A stretch of 48,865 bases of DNA from an uncultured Pelagibacteraceae bacterium (GCA_902541825.1 CACBRY010000004.1:1-48865); one strand, 5' to 3'. Positions 9,007-18,921 are shown, counted from the stretch's first letter. Notes: generated by a model not told the origin, from the letters alone. Made by a program: numbers and translations.

Positions 9007-9935
9007 TTTTTATCTAAAAATTCTAATGATTTTATTAAACTAATTGGATTAGAAATATTTTTTCCAACCATTTTTTCATTTGGACCATGATCTGGTGTTA
9101 CTCTTAAAAAAGGCAAACCTATAGTTATATTTATTGCATCATACTCAAATATAGTTTTAATCGGTGTTAAAACTTGGTCATGATACATTCCAATAACAAC
9201 ATCAAATTTTTTTCTATTATTTTTTAAAAATATTGTATCTGCTGGGAAAGGACCCTTTACATCAATTTTATTTTTTAGAGATCGAATCACTGGACTCACA
9301 ATCTTAGTATCCTCATTAAATTTTAACACGCTTTCACAATGAGGATTTAACCCTAAAACAGCTATTCTTGGTTTGAAACCTAAATATTTATTAAAAAAAT
9401 TATTAATAACAATTATCTTTTCTTTAATCTTTTTTTTTGTGATTTTTTTTGCAACTAATTTTAGAGGAAAATGTGTTGTTACTGGGCAAACTGATAACTT
9501 CTTATTATAAATCAACATTGCGAATTTGTTTACATTAAAATTTTTACTAATAAATTCAGTTACACCAAGATATCTTTTATTTAAAGTTTTAGTTTTATTA
9601 ATTGGCCCATTAATCATTTTATGAGTTAAACCTTTTTTTATCAATCCGAAAGCAATTTGAAAGCAGTTATGTACATATTTAGAGGAGTTTTGATATTTTA
9701 CATGAATTAAATAAATCTTATTTTTATGAAATTTTTTAGCACCAATTTTTTCTAATTCTATTTGTTCAATTTCATACCTGTACTTATATTGCTTTATCTC
9801 TTTTTCTAAATTTTTTTTGTCACAAATTAAAATTAAAGGACTCGAAATTGATTTTGATTTAAGAGATTTAAAAAAAATTTCAAAAAAAATACTTTTTTTT
9901 TCTCCTGGAACTATTAAAATTGGGCTAAAACTCAC
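9003..9935 (-). CDS. pdxA: PdxA-like 4-phosphohydroxy-threonine dehydrogenase, divergent
   Basis: The 310-residue protein has PdxA length and order of motifs: NGPINKTKTLN (normally TGP-x-x-K), TTHFPLKLV, GLNPHCES, MYHDQVLTPIK and LPFLRVTPDHGPNE. The metal-binding His residues in the TTH, NPH and DHG motifs are kept. PdxA oxidises 4-phosphohydroxy-L-threonine with NAD in vitamin B6 synthesis. The usual N-terminal glycine motif PGEPAGIGP reads PGEKKSIFF here, and the segment after DHG is also altered. It sits between surA and rsmA, the normal alphaproteobacterial position, so orthology is likely although activity deserves a test. A related hydroxy-acid dehydrogenase role is possible. Confidence 0.85.
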   Translation of the reverse strand: MSFSPILIVPGEKKSIFFEIFFKSLKSKSISSPLILICDKKNLEKEIKQYKYRYEIEQIELEKIGAKKFHKNKIYLIHVKYQNSSKYVHNCFQIAFGLIKKGLTHKMINGPINKTKTLNKRYLGVTEFISKNFNVNKFAMLIYNKKLSVCPVTTHFPLKLVAKKITKKKIKEKIIVINNFFNKYLGFKPRIAVLGLNPHCESVLKFNEDTKIVSPVIRSLKNKIDVKGPFPADTIFLKNNRKKFDVVIGMYHDQVLTPIKTIFEYDAINITIGLPFLRVTPDHGPNEKMVGKNISNPISLIKSLEFLDKK

Positions 9936-10860
9936 TTATTGTGCTATTTAATTTAACTTTATTATAAAAAATATTAGAAAACTTATCTAATTGTTTTGAT
10001 GTCTCACTCATTATCATTCTATCGAGTTCTTTTTGTTTATCAAATTCAATAGCAACCTCTTTCATATCGTTTATTTTTAAAATTAGATAGTTGTTGCCGA
10101 TTTTGATTGGACTAGTATATGAATTTATTTTTAAATTTTCTAGTTCATTATTAATTTCAAATGATAAATTATTTTTTTTTACCCAACCTATTTTACCACC
10201 TGCTTTAGAACTATCAGCAATGCTGAACAAATTCGCAGTATTTTCAAAACCATTAATTTCTATACTTTCAAAAATTTTGTCCGAGTGTTCTGTTAAAGAA
10301 ATATTTTGTTTTTTATTAAAAACTATTTCAGATAAGTTATATTCTATAGAAAATTTTTCTTTACTTAATTTTTCAATTTTATTGATAAATTCATTTTTAT
10401 CAATTTTTATACTTTTAGAATATCTAGCATAAATCAAATTTTTCCATTCATTTTCAATTTCAATTTTTTCTTTAATATCATCTACAGAAATATTATGATT
10501 GTTTAAGTAATTTTTAAACTGGGACAGGTCTGAGAAATTTAAATTTCGTATTATTTTTTTTAAAACATTATTGATTTGAGGATTATTTAAATTCAACTCT
10601 CTGTATTTGATTATTTCACTTTTTCTGATCATTTCTTTTATTATTGATCTTTTAGCAAGTTGTTTTAGATCATTTTCACTTATTTCTTTAAGTTTAGGAT
10701 TTAGAGCCAAGAGATAATTGCTCTCCTTCTCAAGATCATAAGAGGTTACTATTTGATCATTTACCTTCATAATTATTTGTAAATTTATTTTGGCGTGAGA
10801 AAAATTATTTAATAAAAAAAAGATAAAAACTAGAATAATAGTTTTTTTATTTAAAATCAT
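9925..10860 (-). CDS. surA: SurA-like periplasmic chaperone / peptidyl-prolyl isomerase
   Basis: The 311-residue protein starts with a clear signal peptide (about residues 1-23, ending SHA). A SurA-type N-terminal helical domain follows, with IIMKVNDQIVTSYDLEKE (about 29-46). One parvulin-like domain lies at about 170-275, with the recognisable AGGKIGWVKKNNLSFEI stretch. SurA escorts outer-membrane beta-barrels, LptD among them. E. coli SurA is over 420 residues with two parvulin domains, so this is a reduced single-domain form, as often in Alphaproteobacteria. Its start overlaps the lptD stop (ATGA), and pdxA overlaps its end by 11 bases. Confidence 0.85.
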   Translation of the reverse strand: MILNKKTIILVFIFFLLNNFSHAKINLQIIMKVNDQIVTSYDLEKESNYLLALNPKLKEISENDLKQLAKRSIIKEMIRKSEIIKYRELNLNNPQINNVLKKIIRNLNFSDLSQFKNYLNNHNISVDDIKEKIEIENEWKNLIYARYSKSIKIDKNEFINKIEKLSKEKFSIEYNLSEIVFNKKQNISLTEHSDKIFESIEINGFENTANLFSIADSSKAGGKIGWVKKNNLSFEINNELENLKINSYTSPIKIGNNYLILKINDMKEVAIEFDKQKELDRMIMSETSKQLDKFSNIFYNKVKLNSTISEF

Positions 10861-13217
10861 TTTAAATTGGGTGTATTGAAACCACCAAAAGGAAGTATCG
10901 ATAACTTAAAGAAAAGATTTTCAGATGGCTTTAAGTCTTGATCACTATAATATTCCTTATTATATTCTATAGCTGCAGTTAAACAATCGTTTTGGAATTG
11001 ATAAATAAGATTGTAATATTCAGTAAAGTTTTTTTCTTTATTTTCTCTTGTTTCAAAAATTAAACTGTTTTTATCGTTAAATGCATAACGTGTTTCATTT
11101 TGTAAATAAGAGGTTTTTGAAATACTGTTATTTTCATTCAGATACTCAAACCTTGTGGTTAAATTTTTTAAATAATATTCAAAACCGAATAGTTCATAAT
11201 TTTGATCAATTAAATTATTTTTCAATGAAAAATTATAATTTAACTTGATATTTTTGTTAGGATTATACTCAAATAAACCTACAAAGTCAGAAACTTTATC
11301 ACCTAAATTAGTATTGGCTGGCAAATCCTTATTTTCTTCAAACCTTAGATTATTTGCAAAACCAAATTTTATATTTTGATTAAGATTTGATCTATCAACT
11401 TTTGTATATTCATAACCATATGTTAAAGATACTCCTCCTTCATTTATCTCATCTAAACCCAATCTATTAATGTCGAAGATATTATCATAGTTTATCTGTG
11501 CATTATCTTTATGTACATCTTTTGTATGGGGTGTACTTAGATTCAAAGTAAATCTTGGTGTGAGTGTATAATTAAATTGATCTGATTGTTTTAGAAGCGG
11601 GTACTTATAGTTTGACTGAAATGTTGGAACTAAGTTGGATGTATCTTTATTTTTAAATTTTTCTGAATTTTTTGCTTCTGAGCTTACATTTTTAATTAAG
11701 AATTTCTTATTATTTATAATTCCGTTATTAAAATATTTTAAATTTGAGTTAAATTCTAAATCATTAATTAATACTTTTTCTGTTATATTTGTATTATAAT
11801 TTTTATAATATCCACTAGACCTAAAAGAATAGTTGTCATTTAAAATTTTTGAAAAACTAAAATTTGGGACATATTCATACCTATCATTATTTGATTTACT
11901 TAAGTCCTCATAAATATTTAAATTTGTATTTATTATTTGATTTTCATTGTATAAATTTAAACTTATTGAATTTATTAAGTTTGAAGTACTATTTATAATT
12001 GGACTTTCAATTTTATAAGTCTTTAAGTATGTATCATCTGACACATTTTCAAGCCTTAGATCCAGCTCAATATCATCAAAATTTTCACTATTATAATTTT
12101 TTACAAAATTATAAAATAGATGTCCCTTTGAACCTTTATCAGACGAAACAAATTGGCTTATGTCTGCAATATGGTCAGATTTATCATTTTTTTGTCTTAA
12201 TTCAGATTGTAATAAGAATTTATCATCATTAAAAAATCTTGGACTTAATGTTATATCTTTGTTTTGTGCAACTGCAATAAAGTAAGGTAATTTCAAAGAT
12301 AACCCAGTGTTACTACTTTCCTCTAATCTTGGAATTAGAAATCCTGTTTGTCTTTTAACTGTTGGATCAGGATGAAAAAATCTTGGGAAGTAGAAAATTT
12401 TATTATCATAAATTTTTAGACTCGCATCTTTGTAAAAGATTATTTTTTTTATCTTATCATGTCTAATTTCATCTGCATTCATTTCCCACGGAGGACATTT
12501 TTCTCTTTTTTTACAAAATGTAAAAGAACCTTTTTTAACTATTGTATTTTTTTCATTACTGATCAAACTTCTACCTTTTAATCTTGGCTCGTTCTCTGAA
12601 TTTTCTGAAATTTTAAAATTTAACCCTATATCTTTTGCTAAAATTTCTTTTTTATTTAGATCTAAATATGCAATTTCTAGTTCAAATGTATTTTTATCTT
12701 TGTCAGACATCTTTGCATTGTCTAACTTAACAACTTTATTTATTAATGAGTATTCAAATTTATTTACTTCATATTTATTTTGAAATTCATCTATTATTTT
12801 ATTATTACCTTCTCCAAGAATTTTTTGGTTAATTAAATCATAATTAATTTTGTCTGAATAAATTATCAAATTATTTTTTTTGTCATCAATCTTTATTTTA
12901 TTTTCAAAATTTATTTTTCTATCTTCTATTTCATAACTAATTGTATCAGATTTAATTTCGAGATTTATGTCTATCTTTGTAATTTTACCTTGGCTCACAA
13001 TAATTAAAGATTTATCTTTAAAGTACTTTATTTTTACACCTTCAATAATAATTTTGTCGTCTTTAATTTTTGCTATACCATTATTTACTATTGTTAAATT
13101 TTGGTTATTGCTAATTTCGATATCTGTAGCATCAAATTCAATTTCTTTACCAAATGTGTTATTTAAAAATAAGATTTGATAAAAAATTATTAAGACTATT
13201 AAAATATTATTTTTCAT
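10857..13217 (-). CDS. lptD: LPS-assembly outer-membrane protein LptD
   Basis: The 786-residue protein has a signal peptide (about 1-23), an N-terminal OstA/LptA-like beta-jellyroll domain with repeated FENKIKIDDKKNNLII-type strands (about 25-230), and a large C-terminal beta-barrel. FTFCKKREKCPPWEMNADEI (about 233-252) and the following FFHPDPTVKRQTGFLIPR are highly typical LptD landmarks. Three cysteines are visible: two in that motif and one near the C-terminus (FQNDCLTAA), consistent with inter-domain disulfide formation. LptD inserts lipopolysaccharide into the outer leaflet with LptE. It lies between lptG and surA, so transporter parts and the barrel's chaperone are made together. Confidence 0.95.
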   Translation of the reverse strand: MKNNILIVLIIFYQILFLNNTFGKEIEFDATDIEISNNQNLTIVNNGIAKIKDDKIIIEGVKIKYFKDKSLIIVSQGKITKIDINLEIKSDTISYEIEDRKINFENKIKIDDKKNNLIIYSDKINYDLINQKILGEGNNKIIDEFQNKYEVNKFEYSLINKVVKLDNAKMSDKDKNTFELEIAYLDLNKKEILAKDIGLNFKISENSENEPRLKGRSLISNEKNTIVKKGSFTFCKKREKCPPWEMNADEIRHDKIKKIIFYKDASLKIYDNKIFYFPRFFHPDPTVKRQTGFLIPRLEESSNTGLSLKLPYFIAVAQNKDITLSPRFFNDDKFLLQSELRQKNDKSDHIADISQFVSSDKGSKGHLFYNFVKNYNSENFDDIELDLRLENVSDDTYLKTYKIESPIINSTSNLINSISLNLYNENQIINTNLNIYEDLSKSNNDRYEYVPNFSFSKILNDNYSFRSSGYYKNYNTNITEKVLINDLEFNSNLKYFNNGIINNKKFLIKNVSSEAKNSEKFKNKDTSNLVPTFQSNYKYPLLKQSDQFNYTLTPRFTLNLSTPHTKDVHKDNAQINYDNIFDINRLGLDEINEGGVSLTYGYEYTKVDRSNLNQNIKFGFANNLRFEENKDLPANTNLGDKVSDFVGLFEYNPNKNIKLNYNFSLKNNLIDQNYELFGFEYYLKNLTTRFEYLNENNSISKTSYLQNETRYAFNDKNSLIFETRENKEKNFTEYYNLIYQFQNDCLTAAIEYNKEYYSDQDLKPSENLFFKLSILPFGGFNTPNLK

Positions 13218-14286
13218 TTATTCTTATTAAACCAATCATTGAAACTATACCTAAAAAAATCATAGGAAAAAATATTGATAAATAAATTGGTATTTTATTT
13301 GTTAGTCCAAAAACATTAAAGATATTATTTATATAATAGATTATCACAGACAATGAGATACCTAATAAAACATGAAAAATATATGGTTTATTTTTTTTTA
13401 TATTTAACATTATTAATGATGAAATAATCGCCAATATAGTAAAATATATTGGAAGTGAAATTATTTTAAGAAAATGTAAATCAATATCTTGTGAAGAATA
13501 ACCTAGCAATTTGTTTTCATTTTTAATATCAATTAATTGAAATAAATTGAATGAATTTAGATTTCTAAAGGCACTATTGATCTTATCAATATTAAAGTGG
13601 GTATTTAATATTATAGTTTTTTCTAATTGAATTTGGCGATTATCTTTAAATATAGTTGGATTTTTAATAACCCATTCATCATTTGTTATGTTTATTTTTT
13701 TAGTAAAAATGTTCTCTATTAAATCAAAATTTTTATTAAACTTTGATATGAAAACATCCTCAAGAAAAGGATCATTTTTTGTAGCACCATTAATTATATA
13801 AATTTCATTTTCGATTTCATCTTTAATCCATATACCGTTGTCATTCAAATGTTTAAGGTATTTTCCATCCTCTGAATATACATTTTTAATATCAGAATAG
13901 ATAAATTTTAATTTCGAAGAAATTGGATAATATGTTGTAATTATAAGAATTCCAAAAATAAAAGAACATAATGATAAAAGTTTAATTAAATAAAAGTTAT
14001 TTAAATTATTTATCTTTATAAGTTCATTTTCTTTTTTTTTGATTAAATCAATAAAAAAAAGTTGTGCTGCAATTAAAATTATAAAAGGAAAGATTTCTAG
14101 TAAAGTAGTGGGTGCATTAAAAATTGCCAACATAAATGGCAAATAGAAAGCTGATGTAGTGTCACTTAGAAATGTAATCTCTTCAAAAATTGTTAAAGTA
14201 AATGATAATGAAAAAAATATTATACTTAGCATCAACAACTTTTTAAAAAATAAACTAATAAAATATTTATCTAATGTTTTAACCAT
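13207..14286 (-). CDS. lptG: LPS export ABC transporter permease LptG
   Basis: The 359-residue YjgP/YjgQ-family membrane protein has three N-terminal helices (within about 10-120), a periplasmic beta-jellyroll (about 130-255) and three C-terminal helices (about 270-355). With LptF and the ATPase LptB it extracts lipopolysaccharide from the inner membrane and passes it along LptC and LptA to LptD. It is assigned LptG rather than LptF by its position as the second of the pair, directly before lptD. It overlaps lptF by 8 bases and lptD by 11. Confidence 0.9.
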   Translation of the reverse strand: MVKTLDKYFISLFFKKLLMLSIIFFSLSFTLTIFEEITFLSDTTSAFYLPFMLAIFNAPTTLLEIFPFIILIAAQLFFIDLIKKKENELIKINNLNNFYLIKLLSLCSFIFGILIITTYYPISSKLKFIYSDIKNVYSEDGKYLKHLNDNGIWIKDEIENEIYIINGATKNDPFLEDVFISKFNKNFDLIENIFTKKINITNDEWVIKNPTIFKDNRQIQLEKTIILNTHFNIDKINSAFRNLNSFNLFQLIDIKNENKLLGYSSQDIDLHFLKIISLPIYFTILAIISSLIMLNIKKNKPYIFHVLLGISLSVIIYYINNIFNVFGLTNKIPIYLSIFFPMIFLGIVSMIGLIRINEK

Positions 14287-15403
14287 AACTAACTTTCGAG
14301 ATTAAAAATTTATAAATTAAAAAATAAATTATCATTGGTAGAATTATAACTAAAAAAAATAAAAATTGTGAGGTTTCTATATATCTCATTAAAATTTCTG
14401 ATAAGACTAAAATTAAAAAAACATATAGAAAGACTTTTATAGTTTTAAGAGAAAAATTATTTTCAATTTTTGAGAATGTTAATAAAAAACAGCATACTAA
14501 CGTTAAAAGTGGAAAGTACATTGGCTTTATAAATCTTTTATAAATTTCTTGTTTAATATTTTTTAGGCTATTAAAATCACAAAGGAACATCTCTTCTCTA
14601 TAACTTTTACCTTTAATTAAACTAATTGAACATTCTATAATTTTTCTTGATGGTAATTCCTGCATTTTTGCTATTTTAATAGTTCTAGAATCAAACTTTG
14701 ATAAATCATAATCTATTTTATCAAATTCAAAACTTATCAATCTATTATTATTAGTACTAACAATTCTACCTTTTAATAATTTAAAAATTTTACTATCTTT
14801 ATTATCTAAAAAACCTTCTTTCGCATAGATTATTTGATTATCTTCAGATGTTAAATCTAATATGTTTCCCTCTTGGATATAAATATTCTTAAAAGAATTT
14901 TTATCTGTTTTTTCATTAATAAATATGGTCAATCCAGATACTGTGTCTATAAATTTTCCTTGCTTTATTAAATTAGGTAAGAAATCCATATTTGAGTTTT
15001 TTAAAAATTCTCTTGCTTTTAATTGGCTTGATGGAGATATAATACCCCCTATTATGATTTGTAGAAACATAACAATTACTGAAAAATTAATTAAATGAGA
15101 AATAAATCTTTTTTTGGTAATACCATTGGTCCAAAATATAAGTAATTCATTATTTCTTTCATACTTGATTAATTCAAAAAAAACAGAAATACCAAACACA
15201 AAAGGCAGAATTCTGTGAATTATTTTTGGAAAATTAAATAAATTGTAATAGAAATAGATTGTGAAATTGTGTCCATCATCAATTACAAAATCCAAGTAAT
15301 TTGCGGCTTGGATTATCCAAACAATTAAACCAACGGTAAATGTGATAATCAAGGCTCTTAAAGATATGTCTAAAATTAATTTTCTAAAAAGTATTTTTTC
15401 CAT
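14279..15403 (-). CDS. lptF: LPS export ABC transporter permease LptF
   Basis: The 374-residue partner of LptG starts MEKILFRKLILDIS and shows three N-terminal helices, a periplasmic domain (about 135-270) and three C-terminal helices (about 290-368). The cytoplasmic FELIKYERNNELLIFWTNGI region (about 95-115) matches the conserved LptF/G coupling segment. It is first in the lptF-lptG-lptD-surA-pdxA-rsmA run and diverges from pepA across only 60 bases. The ATPase gene lptB and the bridge genes lptA and lptC are not in this window. Confidence 0.9.
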   Translation of the reverse strand: MEKILFRKLILDISLRALIITFTVGLIVWIIQAANYLDFVIDDGHNFTIYFYYNLFNFPKIIHRILPFVFGISVFFELIKYERNNELLIFWTNGITKKRFISHLINFSVIVMFLQIIIGGIISPSSQLKAREFLKNSNMDFLPNLIKQGKFIDTVSGLTIFINEKTDKNSFKNIYIQEGNILDLTSEDNQIIYAKEGFLDNKDSKIFKLLKGRIVSTNNNRLISFEFDKIDYDLSKFDSRTIKIAKMQELPSRKIIECSISLIKGKSYREEMFLCDFNSLKNIKQEIYKRFIKPMYFPLLTLVCCFLLTFSKIENNFSLKTIKVFLYVFLILVLSEILMRYIETSQFLFFLVIILPMIIYFLIYKFLISKVSYG

Positions 15404-15463
15404 TGAAATATAATTGTTTTACTCATATATAGCATTATCTCGTACAGATTGTATTTAATTTTT

Positions 15464-16918
15464 ATGAATATTAAAGTTAATTTTAAAAAACAGGTATCAA
15501 GTAAATCCAACGCAAATTTAATATTATTTGCTGACGAAAAATTCAATATTACTGGTTTAAAAAAACACATCTCAAATTCAGAATATTCTTACATTTCAGA
15601 TATTCTTAAAAAAAAAGATACTAAAAAAAAAATTGTAACTTTTGACATTAGCTCAAAAAAAAAAATAATTTTAGTTTCACTCAAAAAAAATCTTTCTGAC
15701 TCTGATGCAGAAAATTTAGGTGCGAAATGCCATGTTATTTTAGATGAGTTTAAGGAAACACAATATATCGTAAATTCAGATACTCTTCCAAACAGGTTAA
15801 AAAATATTCTTGGATATTTTTTACATGGATTAAAATTAAAATCTTATAAATTTGAAAAATATAAAACAAAAAAAGACAAAGGTGACATCTCTATTAATAT
15901 AGTAGGTAAGAATATTCCTGACAATAAAGATCAATTAAAATTTAGCTCCATAGAGAAAGGAACTTTTTATACGAGAGATTTAGTATCAGAACCTGGAAAT
16001 ATTTTACATCCAGATGAATATGCTAAACGAATAAAAACTTTAAGTAAATTTGGTTTAAAAATTAAAATTTATAATGAAAAAGAGTTAAAAAAATTAGGCA
16101 TGAATACCTTGCTGGGTGTTGGCCAAGGAAGTATTAGAGGATCTTATCTTGTAACAATGGAATGGAATGGATCTAAAGATAAATCTAAACCTTTAGCTTT
16201 TGTTGGCAAAGGTGTTTGTTTTGATACTGGCGGTATATCACTAAAGCCAGCTAAGTTTATGGAAGATATGACTTATGACATGGCAGGCTCTGCAGTAGTA
16301 GTTGGATTGATGAAAAGCTTAGCTTTGAGAAAAGCAAAAATTAATGCAGTGGGAGTAGTTGGACTAGTTGAAAATATGCCTGGGGGCAATGCACAAAGAC
16401 CTGGTGATATTGTTAAGTCTTATAGTGGTAAAACGGTTGAGATTTTAAATACCGATGCAGAAGGAAGATTGGTGCTAGCCGATGCACTTACTTTTACTGA
16501 GGAAAAATTTAGACCAAAGTTTATTGTAGATCTAGCAACTTTGACAGGAGCAATTATTGTTTCACTAGGCTCTGAATATGCAGGTTTATTTTCTAATGAT
16601 GATAAATTATCTCAACAATTGATCGAGTCGGGTGAGCATGTTGAAGAAAAGGTCTGGAGGATGCCTTTAAATGAAAATTACGATAAATTGATAAACTCAA
16701 AAAATGCAGATATGCAAAATATTAATTATGTTGGTGGAGCTGGTTCAACTACTGCTGCACAATTTTTACAAAGATTTATTTTAAACAAAACTCCTTGGGC
16801 TCATTTAGATATAGCTGGAATGGCTTTTTCTAAGTATGGTGGAGCCTTAAATTCAGGTGGTGCAACAGGTTATGGAGTTAGATTATTAAACAAACTCATA
16901 GAAGATCATTATGAGTAA
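15464..16918 (+). CDS. pepA: Leucyl aminopeptidase (M17 family)
   Basis: The 484-residue cytosolic metallo-exopeptidase removes N-terminal amino acids from peptides. The C-terminal catalytic half contains VGKGVCFDTGGISLKP, MAGSAVVVGLM and NTDAEGRLVLADAL, the M17 signature with two-metal ligands, plus the bicarbonate-site arginine region. The N-terminal alpha/beta domain (about 1-165) is poorly conserved, as usual. I start at the ATG 15464 (MNIKVNF) rather than an in-frame TTG five codons earlier, because the ATG gives a family-like N-terminus. A TATTTAATTTTT stretch directly before it may serve as a -10 with a very short leader. Its end overlaps ndk by 8 bases. Confidence 0.95.
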   Translation: MNIKVNFKKQVSSKSNANLILFADEKFNITGLKKHISNSEYSYISDILKKKDTKKKIVTFDISSKKKIILVSLKKNLSDSDAENLGAKCHVILDEFKETQYIVNSDTLPNRLKNILGYFLHGLKLKSYKFEKYKTKKDKGDISINIVGKNIPDNKDQLKFSSIEKGTFYTRDLVSEPGNILHPDEYAKRIKTLSKFGLKIKIYNEKELKKLGMNTLLGVGQGSIRGSYLVTMEWNGSKDKSKPLAFVGKGVCFDTGGISLKPAKFMEDMTYDMAGSAVVVGLMKSLALRKAKINAVGVVGLVENMPGGNAQRPGDIVKSYSGKTVEILNTDAEGRLVLADALTFTEEKFRPKFIVDLATLTGAIIVSLGSEYAGLFSNDDKLSQQLIESGEHVEEKVWRMPLNENYDKLINSKNADMQNINYVGGAGSTTAAQFLQRFILNKTPWAHLDIAGMAFSKYGGALNSGGATGYGVRLLNKLIEDHYE

Positions 16919-17321
16919 TATTGAACAAACCTTATCTATTATTAAACCAGATGCTGTAGAAAGAAATCTTGAGGGCGAAATTAAAGAAATGTTCAAAAGT
17001 AATGGTTTCCAAATTTTTAAAGAAAAAAAAATTCAAATTGAAAAGGCTGAGGCTGAAAAATTTTATAAAGTTCACGAAACAAAGCCATTTTATAATGATT
17101 TATGTGAATATCTTTCTTCGGGTCCAATAGTTGTTATGATACTTCAAAAAGAGAATGCAGTTAAAGGGAACAGAGAACTTATGGGAGCTACAAATCCAAA
17201 AGATGCCGAGGAAGGAACTATTCGAAAAAAATATGGAATCTCGATTGATAAAAATTCTGTACATGGATCTGATAGTATTGATAATGCTAAAATAGAAATA
17301 GATTTCTTTTTTAAAGATTAA
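16911..17321 (+). CDS. ndk: Nucleoside diphosphate kinase
   Basis: The 136-residue enzyme equalises nucleoside di- and triphosphate pools through a phospho-histidine. EQTLSIIKPDAVERN (4-18) is the N-terminal signature, and NSVHGSDSIDNAKIEI near the C-terminus contains the active-site His (about 117). The intermediate ANPKDAEEGTIRKKYG loop (here beginning GATNPKDAEEG) is intact. It follows pepA with 8 bases of overlap and ends 11 bases inside the convergent purN. Confidence 0.97.
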   Translation: MSNIEQTLSIIKPDAVERNLEGEIKEMFKSNGFQIFKEKKIQIEKAEAEKFYKVHETKPFYNDLCEYLSSGPIVVMILQKENAVKGNRELMGATNPKDAEEGTIRKKYGISIDKNSVHGSDSIDNAKIEIDFFFKD

Positions 17322-17892
17322 AAATTTTTAATATAGACCTTGGATAAAGCTTATGTTCTTGAACAAGTACTTTTCTGGCTAGAGAGTTTTTAGTATCATT
17401 TTTTGAGATTTTTACTTTTTTTTGTAAAATAATTTTTCCAGAGTCTAACTTCGAATTAACAAAATGAACCGTACACCCTGAGTATTTGTCATTATTGTTC
17501 AAGGCTCTTTGATGTGTATTCAATCCTTTATACTTAGGAAGTAATGAAGGATGAATATTCAAAATTTTCCCTTTAAATTTAGTGATAAAATTTTTGGATA
17601 AAATCTCCATAAATCCTGCCAAACATATCATTTTGACTTTATGCTCTTTTAAATCAGAAAGTATCCGATTTTCAATTTTATATCTTTTATTAAAATCATA
17701 CACTTTTCTTTTTATCTTATTTATTTTACCAAGTTTTAAACCTTTAGCTTTAGGATTATTTGAGACTATTAAATCAATAGAAATTGGTGATTTTTTCTTT
17801 TTAGAAAATTTTATTAAAGATTTTAAGTTACTTCCAGTGCCAGAAATAAAAACTGCAGCCTTAACTTTTTTATAGCCAGTTAACTTTGCCAT
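17311..17892 (-). CDS. purN: Phosphoribosylglycinamide formyltransferase
   Basis: The 193-residue enzyme transfers a formyl group from 10-formyl-THF to GAR, the third step of purine synthesis. ISGTGSNLKSL (about 15-25) is the phosphate-binding start, LAGFMEILS the folate region, and NIHPSLLPKYKGLNTHQRAL holds the catalytic Asn and His. The Asp of VHFVNSKLDSGKII completes the active site. It follows purM with 23 bases of overlap; the next in-frame Met would remove essential core, so this start is kept. It is unusually Lys-rich. Confidence 0.93.
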   Translation of the reverse strand: MAKLTGYKKVKAAVFISGTGSNLKSLIKFSKKKKSPISIDLIVSNNPKAKGLKLGKINKIKRKVYDFNKRYKIENRILSDLKEHKVKMICLAGFMEILSKNFITKFKGKILNIHPSLLPKYKGLNTHQRALNNNDKYSGCTVHFVNSKLDSGKIILQKKVKISKNDTKNSLARKVLVQEHKLYPRSILKIFNL

Positions 17893-18898
17893 TAAGACTT
17901 ACTTTGTTTCTATTTTTAGAAATTTTACCAATAACATAAGGTTTATATTCCTTTGAAAAAAATTTATTGATTCTTTTTATATGTTTGGGGTTAATTATTA
18001 AACAAAATCCAACTCCACAATTAAAAGTTTTAAGCATTTCATTATCACTAATTTTGTATGTTTTAAGCCAATTAAAAATCTTGAGAGGTTTAATCTTATT
18101 TAAATCTATTTCTACAGATAAGTTGTTGGGAACAACTCTACTAATATTATCAGCTAATCCACCACCAGTAATATTAGCACAACCATTTAATAAATTTCTT
18201 TTTACAAGGTTTAAGATTTCTTTTACATAAATTTTTGTTGGCTTAATAAGTTCTTTTTTGAGAAATAAATTTTTTTTTATATTTATTTTTTTAATTTTTA
18301 ATAAATGCCTAACAAGTGAAAAACCATTTGAATGCAAACCACTAGATGGAACAGCTAAAATTAAATCTCCCTTTTTAATCTTATTTTTATAAAGTATTTT
18401 TTTTTTATCTGTAATTCCAACAGCGAAACCAGCTATATCAAATTTACCCTTTGCATAAGTATCTGGCATTTCGGCAGTTTCACCACCAACCAAACTACAT
18501 TCTGCAATATCACACCCTTTAACTATTCCACGAATTATTGATTTCATTTTTTTTAAATCAATTTTATTAATTGAAATGTAGTCTAAAAAAAATAAAGGTT
18601 TTGCTCCTTGTACAATTAAATCATTTACACTCATAGCAACTAGATCTATTCCTATAGTGTCATATTTATCAAGTAAGTTTGCGATCTCTATTTTGGTTCC
18701 CACCCCATCAGTGCAAGCCACTATTTTTGGATTTTTTATATCTTTTGGCAAATCTGTGACCGAACCAAAGCCACCAATATTATCATTCTTTTTATTGCCT
18801 CTTTTTTTTGATGAAATACTAGATATGAAACTTACAAATTTATCTGCAGCATCAATATTGACCCCACTTTTTTTATAGGTAAAGAGATTTTTATTCAT
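17870..18898 (-). CDS. purM: Phosphoribosylformylglycinamidine cyclo-ligase (AIR synthetase)
   Basis: The 342-residue ATP-dependent enzyme closes the imidazole ring to form AIR. YKKSGVNIDAADKFV (8-22), FGSVTDLP, CTDGVGTKI (about 63-71), DLVAMSVNDLIVQGA and GLHSNGFSLVRHLL are the usual purM landmarks, and ITGGGLADNISRVV lies in the C-terminal domain. It pairs with purN downstream. Its ATG is only 23 bases from the divergent gene at 18922, so promoters for the two must overlap coding sequence or lie very tightly packed. Confidence 0.96.
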   Translation of the reverse strand: MNKNLFTYKKSGVNIDAADKFVSFISSISSKKRGNKKNDNIGGFGSVTDLPKDIKNPKIVACTDGVGTKIEIANLLDKYDTIGIDLVAMSVNDLIVQGAKPLFFLDYISINKIDLKKMKSIIRGIVKGCDIAECSLVGGETAEMPDTYAKGKFDIAGFAVGITDKKKILYKNKIKKGDLILAVPSSGLHSNGFSLVRHLLKIKKINIKKNLFLKKELIKPTKIYVKEILNLVKRNLLNGCANITGGGLADNISRVVPNNLSVEIDLNKIKPLKIFNWLKTYKISDNEMLKTFNCGVGFCLIINPKHIKRINKFFSKEYKPYVIGKISKNRNKVSLNGKVNWL

Positions 18899-18921
18899 TA
18901 ATATAGGTTTTAAATTTAAGT

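Noticed and set aside
10091-10432. 113-codon open frame antisense to the SurA-like gene
   Set aside because: Fully inside a conserved gene in an operon; hydrophobic look is explained by antisense reading of Lys/Asn codons.
18240-18410. Long T-runs in purM as terminators or slippage sites
   Set aside because: They are Lys codons of a minus-strand gene, with no adjacent GC-rich hairpin.
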